A DNA stretch of 64,000 nucleotides from Rhizobium leucaenae USDA 9039 (GTDB taxonomy: Bacteria; Pseudomonadota; Alphaproteobacteria; Rhizobiales; Rhizobiaceae), in the NCBI RefSeq assembly GCF_000426285.1, contig NZ_AUFB01000004.1, positions 348,494 to 412,493 on the forward strand, read 5' to 3'. Positions 58,123-64,000 of this stretch are shown piece after piece (positions within the stretch are counted from its first letter, which is position 1; each line of letters opens with the position of its first letter). Below the pieces are notes generated by a model. It made no database searches. It was given only the letters and a program-made list of their open reading frames with translations, and had not been told where the DNA came from. A program made the position numbers and the translations under genes.

Positions 58123-59580
58123 ATGATGAATTCCCAAACCCTCGTCGCCAAGGTCTGGAATTTCGCGCATGTGCTGCGCGACCAGGGCGTTTCCTATCAA
58201 GCTTATATAAGTCAGATCTCCTACCTGCTCTTCCTCAAGATGGATGACGAGCGGGTGACGCAGATCGGCGAGGCTTCCATGCTGCTGAACGGCGCCTGTT
58301 GGTCAGATATCCGAGATCTCTCCGGCGAGGCGCTGAGCATCGCCTACGGCAGACTCTTGGAGGTTCTATCGAAGCAGGGCGGCATCATCGGCGCGATCTT
58401 CCTGAAAGCTCAGAACGAGATCCAGGATCCGGCCAAGCTGAAGCGCCTCGTCGGCCTAATCGACAGCGAGACCTGGCTCGGCCTGCCGGTCGATGTAAAG
58501 GGCGACATCTACGAAGGGCTGCTGGCGCGTAACGCCGAGGATGTCAAATCCGGGGCCGGCCAATACTTCACCCCGCGCCCGGTGATCGACGCCATGGTCG
58601 AGGTGGTGGACCCCGAGCCACACCAAACCGTGCATGACCCGGCCTGCGGAACCGCCGGCTTCCTGCTCGCCGCATGGGAGCACATGAAAAGGCATCCCAA
58701 GGCCCGCGACCGCGCCGTCTATTCGGCGCTGAAAAACAAGTTTTCCGGTGCGGACATCGTGCCGGAGGTCGTGCGTCTTGCGGCCATGAACCTCTATCTG
58801 CACGGCATCACCGGTGTAGAATCGATCGTCGAGGCCAAGGACGCGCTACTCGGCACCGGCGGCAAGACTTATGACGTCGTGCTTGCCAACCCTCCCTTTG
58901 GCAAGAAGCAGAGCTACCGGGTGATCCGCGATGACGGCGAGATCGACACCGAGCGCGAGGACTATGATCGCCAGGACTTCTTCGTCACCACCTCGAACAA
59001 ACAGCTAAACTTCCTGCAGCATATCATGACCGTGCTCGCGCCGGACGGTGAGGCCGGCGTTGTCTTGCCCGATAACGTGCTATTCGAAGGTGGGGCCGGC
59101 GAGACGATCCGCAGGCGCCTGCTGCAGAACTTCGACTTCCACACTTTGCTACGTCTGCCGACTGGCATCTTCTACAAGCAGGGCGTCAAGGCGAATGTGC
59201 TCTTCTTCGACAAGAAACCACCGTCCGAAGTCGCGGCGACCAAGGATCTCTGGATCTATGATCTGAGGACCAACAAGCGCTTCACCCTGAAGGAGCGCCC
59301 GATGACCCGTGCCGATCTCGACGACTTCGTCGCCTGCTATAGGTCCGGTCGTCGGCACGAGCGGGAGGAGAGCGAACGCTTCAAGCGCTACCCACTCGAA
59401 GCCCTCCTCGCCCGCGACAAAGTCAACCTCGACCTCTTCTGGCTGAAGGACGAGAGCTTCGACGACCCCGACCTGTTGCCGCCTCCGGATGAGGTCGCCG
59501 CCGAAGTCATTGCGAGCCTGGAACTCGCGCTCGACAAGTTCCGCGGCGTCGCAAACACTCTGAGTGCCTCGGGTGCCTGA
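58123..59580 (+). CDS. hsdM: Type I restriction enzyme, methylase (M) subunit
   Basis: N6-adenine methyltransferase subunit (485 aa). N-terminal HsdM domain (VWNFAHVLRDQGVSYQAYIS). Methylase core with SAM motif I DPACGTAGFL 172-181 and catalytic NPPF 256-259. It modifies host DNA with HsdS and completes the restriction complex with HsdR. Two ATGs in tandem (58123, 58126) follow AAGGA; the second has the better spacing. The order R-S-x-M is unusual, because hsdM usually precedes hsdS. Confidence 0.96.
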   Translation: MMNSQTLVAKVWNFAHVLRDQGVSYQAYISQISYLLFLKMDDERVTQIGEASMLLNGACWSDIRDLSGEALSIAYGRLLEVLSKQGGIIGAIFLKAQNEIQDPAKLKRLVGLIDSETWLGLPVDVKGDIYEGLLARNAEDVKSGAGQYFTPRPVIDAMVEVVDPEPHQTVHDPACGTAGFLLAAWEHMKRHPKARDRAVYSALKNKFSGADIVPEVVRLAAMNLYLHGITGVESIVEAKDALLGTGGKTYDVVLANPPFGKKQSYRVIRDDGEIDTEREDYDRQDFFVTTSNKQLNFLQHIMTVLAPDGEAGVVLPDNVLFEGGAGETIRRRLLQNFDFHTLLRLPTGIFYKQGVKANVLFFDKKPPSEVAATKDLWIYDLRTNKRFTLKERPMTRADLDDFVACYRSGRRHEREESERFKRYPLEALLARDKVNLDLFWLKDESFDDPDLLPPPDEVAAEVIASLELALDKFRGVANTLSASGA

Positions 59581-60360
59581 TTGAGCGCGCCGATGTCCGA
59601 CCTGAATGACATCGCTCTCCTTGGGATCGATGTAGGCTTTTCGAAATCGAGGCCGACGACGGGCATCGCTTGGAGCAAAAACGGCGAGTTTGGATCCGCG
59701 AGGACTTACTCGGACTGGGAGCGTCGTAGCCGACACGTCCCGGCAACGACCGCCTTTTCAGTCATAGCCATTGACGGGCCGCTCGTCCCTATCGGCGCAG
59801 ATGACAGTTTGAACCGCTTGTGCGAGCGCCTGTTCATTCGCGGAGCATTTCGGACCCGGTGCAAACCAGGCTTAAGCAATCACGGATACGGAAGGGATCT
59901 GCGCCGAGCCGCGTCACAAACCGCCGAGCACGTTCTACATCTGGCGAGTCCAAATAAGGTGATCAAGAAGGCTATTCGACCCGGCACCGCTATCATCGAA
60001 GCTTTCCCGAACGCCTTCCTTGGGGTTCTTCTGCCGGAAGACCGCTTCGCTCTGCCAGCAGCTCAAAAACGGAAGAAATTCGACTGGCTCTATGATCATG
60101 CTGTCGACAGCGGCGTTCTCGACTCCCTTTTGCAGACTCTCGGTTGGCGAAATCAGGCGCTGCTCGATGCAGTGTTGGCCGAGAAGGATCACGAGAAGCG
60201 AGCAGCGTGGATTTGCCTATTAACCGCAGCCTGCGCGGCGGCCAGTAAATCCGAGGTTGTTGGTGACGATGTGGGAGGCTGGTTCTGGCTACCCCCGTCA
60301 GACTTATGGGCAGCTTGGGCGCGGGGAGCGCTGGAGAGGAGCAGTTTGGCCGTTGTTTAG
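59581..60360 (+). CDS. DUF429 protein (predicted RNase H-like nuclease)
   Basis: 259-aa protein with RNase H-fold signs: GIDVGFSKSRPTTGIAW at the start, VIAIDGPLVPIG, and IEAFPNAFLGVLLPE. DUF429 proteins are predicted nucleases often near defence genes; function unproven. TTG 59581 follows the hsdM stop directly; ATG 59593 is the alternative. Last gene of the operon, no terminator seen after it. Confidence 0.8.
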   Translation: MSAPMSDLNDIALLGIDVGFSKSRPTTGIAWSKNGEFGSARTYSDWERRSRHVPATTAFSVIAIDGPLVPIGADDSLNRLCERLFIRGAFRTRCKPGLSNHGYGRDLRRAASQTAEHVLHLASPNKVIKKAIRPGTAIIEAFPNAFLGVLLPEDRFALPAAQKRKKFDWLYDHAVDSGVLDSLLQTLGWRNQALLDAVLAEKDHEKRAAWICLLTAACAAASKSEVVGDDVGGWFWLPPSDLWAAWARGALERSSLAVV

Positions 60361-60477
60361 CTTCCTTTGACTCGAGGAAGCTCACTGGCTGGCACGACGC
60401 TCCTGGGCGTTGTTTCACAGCTCTCGACGTGCCAAACGCGCCAGCGAGTCTCTTTGTTCGATTGCGTCTAGCGCCGA

Positions 60478-61062
60478 TCAGTTCGTCGCCAAAACGTCAC
60501 ATCCTCGAATCAAAGTTGCCGCTTCCGCTCGAAATATAGAGCTGCGACCATCTGCGAAAATTACGAGACTGAGATCGTCCAGCTGGCCGCCGGGGGTCGC
60601 AATTATCTTCATCGGAAACCCTTGAAGCCAGGTGCGCGCTATTTCCTGACCCCGACCAGTTACATCGACGCTGATCTTTAAGAGATGCGTCACCCGAGAG
60701 GCTAGCAAAGGAACGGATAAATCTGGGAAAGATCCTGTTTGCGACGTCAGCTTCGCATTCACCTCGACGTCGCGATCGCTTGTAACCGATGGCCAAGGAT
60801 CAAGATCGTCGGCGGTATCAATGGTCAGGATCTGCCGGCCGTTTTCATAGCAGGTCAACCAAACGCGTGGCCGGCGCATGAAATCACGATCTTTGAGATT
60901 CTTGTCGGTCAGCTCTGCTCTCAGCGTCACATTCAATCCGTCGATCTTTGTCTCAACGGTATCTTCGTTAAGGAACAGATGAACCGAAGCTTCTTCTGCA
61001 TGAGCGGTAGCCAGGCCGCTCGAGGCGAGGAGCACGGCGGCGAGAACCCTGACGAATTTCAT
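60478..61062 (-). CDS. Secreted protein, unknown
   Basis: 194-aa product with a signal peptide (MKFVRVLAAVLLASSGLATA, cleavage near HAEE) and a soluble, beta-rich mature part with two cysteines. Similar in layout to small periplasmic or cell-envelope proteins, but not recognised. ATG 61062 is chosen over 61083 because the signal peptide begins exactly there. It lies between the defence operon and the resolvase gene, on the opposite strand to both. Confidence 0.6.
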   Translation of the reverse strand: MKFVRVLAAVLLASSGLATAHAEEASVHLFLNEDTVETKIDGLNVTLRAELTDKNLKDRDFMRRPRVWLTCYENGRQILTIDTADDLDPWPSVTSDRDVEVNAKLTSQTGSFPDLSVPLLASRVTHLLKISVDVTGRGQEIARTWLQGFPMKIIATPGGQLDDLSLVIFADGRSSIFRAEAATLIRGCDVLATN

Positions 61063-61268
61063 ATGGCATTCCGAGGTTTTCATGCCGACAAAAGGGAACC
61101 TTTATCCCATAGCTTAGCCGAGAAATGCCTTATCGCCTTAAACCGTTGTTTCCCTTCATGTGGCTGCCGCGGTTCACGCATAACCCCACGCCGGACAAAA
61201 AGGTTCCTTTAAGTCAATGGGTTACCGGGTATGATAGCCGGAAACCTAAGTGGGATTTCGGCTCAAAA

Positions 61269-61853
61269 ATGCGCAAAATTGGCTATGCCCGAGTGTCGAC
61301 AAATGAGCAGCATCTCGATCTCCAACTCGCGGCGCTGAAGGCGATCGCCTGTGACCATATTTTCACAGACCAGGGGATTTCCGGTTCGACATTTGATCGG
61401 CGTGGCCTGGTCGACGCCTTATCCAGTGTTGGCGAAGGAGACATGCTTGTGGTGTGGCGGCTCGATCGGTTGGGTCGATCGCTGATCGACCTCATCCGCG
61501 TCATCAACGACCTCGGAAATCGAGGCGTTGAGTTCCGGTCACTCAACGAGGCGATAGATACATCTACCTCCGGCGGACGCCTGACATTCCACATCATGGC
61601 CGCGATGGCGGAGTTCGAGCGCTCGATCATTAGCGAGCGCACGAAGGCGGGCATGGCCGCCGCCAGATCAAGAGGGAGCTTGATCGGCCGGCGACCAGCG
61701 CTCACGCCGGAGCAGATACTCGAAGCACGAGAAGCCTTCATGATCGACAAGGCTTCAATCGACGATCTCGCGGAGCGCTACAAGGTTCATCCCCGCACTC
61801 TCGCGCGAGGGATGAAGCAAGGTATTTTACTCGCCAACGATCCCGGTCTGTGA
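61269..61853 (+). CDS. Serine recombinase (resolvase/invertase)
   Basis: 194-aa site-specific serine recombinase. Catalytic Ser10 lies in GYARVSTNEQ; further motifs VVWRLDRLGRSLIDL, GVEFRSLNEAIDTSTSGGRL and FERSIISERTKAG are standard. A C-terminal helix-turn-helix follows (IDDLAERYKVHPRTLARGMK). Similar to Tn3-family resolvases and Hin-like invertases. ATG 61269 is chosen because the domain begins at once. Upstream (61095-61207) is a long-range dyad that could be its site. Indicates a mobile past for this region. Confidence 0.92.
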   Translation: MRKIGYARVSTNEQHLDLQLAALKAIACDHIFTDQGISGSTFDRRGLVDALSSVGEGDMLVVWRLDRLGRSLIDLIRVINDLGNRGVEFRSLNEAIDTSTSGGRLTFHIMAAMAEFERSIISERTKAGMAAARSRGSLIGRRPALTPEQILEAREAFMIDKASIDDLAERYKVHPRTLARGMKQGILLANDPGL

Positions 61854-62030
61854 CGACGTAGCCGGCAGCGACCATCGCTTTGAAATCGCCTTGACGCGGA
61901 CCTTGGGCTTCTTCGGTTCCGGAACATGATTGGGAATCTTTCCCAGCATTTCCAGGAAGTCCAACTCCTTCTGACGATACTTCTCGGCCATCGCCCTGAC
62001 CCTTTCCCTCAATTCTGCGCTGATCACCAT
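61827..62030 (-). CDS. Hypothetical small protein
   Basis: 67-aa basic protein (MVISAELRERVRAMAEKYRQ...), predicted helical with no membrane segment; could bind nucleic acid. ATG 62030 has a perfect GAGGAGG site, eight bases after the stop of the preceding gene, so the two form an operon. Its 3' end overlaps the resolvase gene on the other strand. Confidence 0.65.
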   Translation of the reverse strand: MVISAELRERVRAMAEKYRQKELDFLEMLGKIPNHVPEPKKPKVRVKAISKRWSLPATSSQTGIVGE

Positions 62031-62038
62031 ATTCCTCC

Positions 62039-62563
62039 TCAGAACATTCCCCATTCGACATCATCGACGCCGACGGTTTCGCTTGAGGTGTCGACATTGG
62101 CACCATTCGCCCTCAGCAAAAGCCGCTCACGAGCCTTCCGTTCTGCGGCCAACCTCCGCCGGTGGACAGCCTTCTCCTCGTCCGACATCGAAGAAAGATC
62201 AGTCCAGGTGCGGACAGTGGTTTCATCTACTCCGCGCTTCTTGCGTGCCCTGTCGCGATGGAGGCGACGTTCACGGCTCTCATGAGTTTCGCCGCGGATC
62301 CACGGCACATGGTCGTGAAAGGTGTAGGGCCGCACAGTCTCGCCTTCGGCTTCCTTCTTCAAGCGATAGATCCTGCGGGATTCCTCGCGCCAGGCGCGCA
62401 CGATCGGGTGAGGATTGTCACGCTGAAACTTGGCCAAGCGATTCCGCCAATCATCAATGGCGCGCCGCCGTGCCGAACCTTCCTGGAGGTCGCACACCGT
62501 CTTCTGAGAAGCTGAAGCAGTCCCTCCTGAACCGGAGGTATCATCATTTTCGATTGAGAGCAT
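62039..62563 (-). CDS. Arginine/glutamate-rich hypothetical protein
   Basis: 174-aa protein (MLSIENDDTSGSGGTASASQ...) with a mixed-charge middle (RAWREESRRIYRLKKEAEGE, RERRLHRDRARKKRG) suggesting helices and nucleic-acid or protein contacts. AGGAGA lies nine bases before ATG 62563. No family recognised; typical of mobile-element cargo. It is cotranscribed with the 67-aa gene. Confidence 0.6.
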   Translation of the reverse strand: MLSIENDDTSGSGGTASASQKTVCDLQEGSARRRAIDDWRNRLAKFQRDNPHPIVRAWREESRRIYRLKKEAEGETVRPYTFHDHVPWIRGETHESRERRLHRDRARKKRGVDETTVRTWTDLSSMSDEEKAVHRRRLAAERKARERLLLRANGANVDTSSETVGVDDVEWGMF

Positions 62564-62631
62564 TTCCGTTCTCCTATTGCTTACTGCTTATTTATAGCGA
62601 AGCCCGGAGCCGGAGCGCACATTTCCATCCT

Positions 62632-62713
62632 GTCACGCTTTGTGCGGTTTCTCTCTATTATAATAATATTCTTATGTCTTGATATAATAGAGAGAAACCG
62701 CACAAAGCGTGAC
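62632..62713. repeat. 82-bp perfect inverted repeat (31-bp arms)
   Basis: Left arm 62632-62662 and right arm 62683-62712/13 are perfectly complementary over 31 bp, separated by 20 bp. The left arm begins GTCACGCTTTGTGCGG and the inner end is TATTATA; the right arm starts TATAATAGAGAG. Each arm carries a TATAAT-like box reading outward. No ORF or U-run explains it. Possible miniature transposable element, transposon-end scar, or strong hairpin. Confidence 0.85.
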
Positions 62714-63670
62714 CTCTCCGGCTAACGAAAGACCGGGTCTCCTCCGGATAAAACGAGCGATCGTGAATGCGAAACAAGTAAATTGAGAAAACCGTAGCGG
62801 GCGACCGCGGGAACTAATCCACAAGCAGGCTTCCCGGCTCGAGGGTCGTAGCTGACGTCGCCCGTGAGAACGGGAGTGAATTACACGTCATCATCAAAAA
62901 GCGACTGGGTGAACGGTTACGTTAACTCCACGGCATGGAAGGATCCGTCCTCGGACATTGGTGGACGCAAAACCCATCCCCATCGAGCTCGTTGACGGCG
63001 TCTAGGACTTCGTGCTCCGGCAAAGAAGAGACCGTTGACGAGTAATCGCACACAAGCGGCACAGGAGGTTTCTGGCGACCAGGAGCAAATGAACAATACG
63101 GACGCGCCGAAATCCACAACGTCCGTCCGGCGCAGCTAGTCGAGAAACATGGCGACGACCCCCTCTCTGTTGTCGGATCCCACTCCCGGCTGTTCGGCTT
63201 ATCTCGAACCGAGACTACGACAAGCACACGAAAGCGCCATCACGCCGGAAATGTTTTCGACGCTACCACGCAAGGCATCCGTCGCCGGGTAAGCGCTGCT
63301 GCCATGCTCCGATCCCTCATTCATGCAGCGAAGCTTAGCAGCGACGATACGCGACACCGAAGTTCCTCCCACCCAGAGAACATTAGAGCTCCCTGAAGTT
63401 GACACCTGTGCAAAAATGATAAAAAGGGGCAAAAAGTGTCAACCAAACGTAAAGTTGCGTCAACTTAGCGTCACGAAATGGGTGAATTCCGGCTCGATAT
63501 TGACCCGGAAGTTGATGTTTTGGCGGGCTTCCGGACCTGGAAGTTGGCATTTCTAAACATCTCTGGGTTGGGTTGACAACTTTTGGCAACGTCTCCGGAC
63601 GTGTGCTGTCGCTGGCGACGCCTCCGCCAAAAGCGATTGACGACGTCGTGTGCTGAGAGGTGCGTGTATC
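62714..63670. other. Gene-poor stretch with insertion-sequence-like scars
   Basis: 957 bases without a convincing gene; only short frames with poor protein character. The right half has several dyads: GTTGACAC (63398-63405) with GTGTCAAC (63436-63443), and AAGTTG-CGT-CAACTT (63452-63466), in an AT-rich setting (GCAAAAATGATAAAAAGGGG) that looks like an IS21-type end. It seems to be a decayed landing zone for mobile elements. Confidence 0.5.
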
Positions 63671-63721
63671 GTAAGCGCGATTTTCCCCGCACCTTCTGCA
63701 ATTGAGTGAGCTTTGGCATGA

Positions 63722-63747
63722 GGTGTCCACCAAAATAGGTGGACACC
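63722..63747 (+). promoter_or_regulatory. Hairpin in front of IS66 tnpA start
   Basis: GGTGTCCACC (63722-63731) / GGTGGACACC (63738-63747), perfect 10-bp stem with 6-nt loop, two bases before the GTG-ATG start. May block translation of read-through transcripts from outside the element. Confidence 0.7.
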
Positions 63748-63752
63748 AAGTG

Positions 63753-64000
63753 ATGGAAGAAGGTCAAAAACTTGCCGTGCGGCTGGTCGGTAGGAATGGG
63801 AGACGCCGTTTCGATCAAAGTTCGAAAGACCGCCTTATTGCGGCCTGCCTTGAACCTGGCGCATCGGTATCGAAACTCGCGCGCGATCACGGGGTGAACG
63901 CGAACCTCGTTTGGAAATGGATACGGAAACATACCCAGCCCCTTGCGTCGCCGCCGTCTTCGACATCGTCTTTTATTCCGGTGCAAATCACCGCGGCCAG
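63753..64000 (+). CDS. tnpA: IS66 accessory transposase TnpA (partial, 3' cut)
   Basis: First 82 codons of the small first ORF (TnpA, Orf1) of IS66 elements: a helix-turn-helix of the Hin/TnpA kind (DQSSKDRLIAACLEPGASVS, KLARDHGVNANLVWKWIRKH). The remainder lies outside the window. GTG 63750 is an alternative start. No ribosome site; a 10-bp hairpin (63722-63747) ends just upstream of the start codons. Confidence 0.8.
   Translation, partial: MEEGQKLAVRLVGRNGRRRFDQSSKDRLIAACLEPGASVSKLARDHGVNANLVWKWIRKHTQPLASPPSSTSSFIPVQITAA

Larger units (their letters stand above)
63671..64000 (+). mobile_element. IS66-family insertion sequence, left end (runs off window)
   Basis: GTAAGCGCGATTTTCCCCGC at 63671 has the GTAAGCG start typical of IS66 terminal inverted repeats, about 80 bases before the first gene, tnpA. 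The element continues past 64000, so its right end and target duplication cannot be seen. Confidence 0.8.

Noticed and set aside
62083..62682. Plus-strand frame of 199 codons over the charged hypothetical gene
   Set aside because: The minus-strand frame has a good ribosome site and a downstream partner gene; the plus frame crosses the inverted repeat.
63471..63986. Minus-strand frame of 171 codons across the IS66 left end
   Set aside because: It spans the element's terminal repeat and mirrors tnpA.

Overview
The window reads as chromosome of a fast-growing rhizobium of the Rhizobium leguminosarum/etli type. Supporting signs are the pyc-expR-ndvA order, which I recall from Sinorhizobium, a full set of cyclic beta-1,2-glucan genes, an alphaproteobacterial Porin_2 porin, high GC with few AT-rich stretches, and dispersed palindromic intergenic repeats. 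Species cannot be fixed from sequence alone.

Layout. 0.3-4.6 kb: pyruvate carboxylase and an ExpR-type LuxR regulator. 5-18.3 kb: cell-envelope glucan block, with the exporter ndvA, a RopA-type porin, the OpgC-type glucan succinylation protein and the giant synthase ndvB. 18.7-20.3 kb: an XRE-cupin regulator and two tiny proteins. 20.4-26.7 kb: six-gene dipeptide operon (membrane dipeptidase, binding protein, two permeases, two ATPases). 26.9-30.5 kb: ribose/polyol-class ABC importer. 30.9-35 kb: DUF1993, a phosphonate-monoester-hydrolase-like enzyme overlapping galE, a small protein and cytochrome b561. 35.2-44.6 kb: surface-polysaccharide region (nucleotide-sugar dehydrogenase, reductase/epimerase, initiating sugar-phosphate transferase, O-antigen ligase/polymerase, GT4 glycosyltransferase, rmlBDAC). 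44.9-50.9 kb: tRNA-Gln, a SigF/NrsF sigma-anti-sigma pair next to an orphan bufferin-like DUF2282 gene, a PhyH oxygenase, a DUF1003 membrane protein, small proteins, two copies of a palindromic repeat, and tRNA-Ser. 51-64 kb: accessory region with a GIY-YIG protein divergent from a compact five-gene defence operon (hsdR-hsdS-GmrSD-like-hsdM-DUF429), a serine resolvase, two unknown genes, a perfect 31-bp inverted repeat, a gene-poor stretch with insertion-sequence-like scars, and the left end of an IS66 element running off the window.

How it fits together. NdvB makes the cyclic glucan, OpgC decorates it and NdvA exports it. The rml, dehydrogenase, reductase and PglC/WbaP-like genes build and start an O-antigen or related polysaccharide that the WaaL/Wzy-type protein joins or polymerises. 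The most unusual system is the defence operon: a fused GmrSD-like (DUF262+DUF1524) protein lies between the specificity and modification genes of a type I restriction-modification system and overlaps hsdS by four bases, so restriction of unmodified DNA and a putative modification-dependent nuclease look co-expressed.
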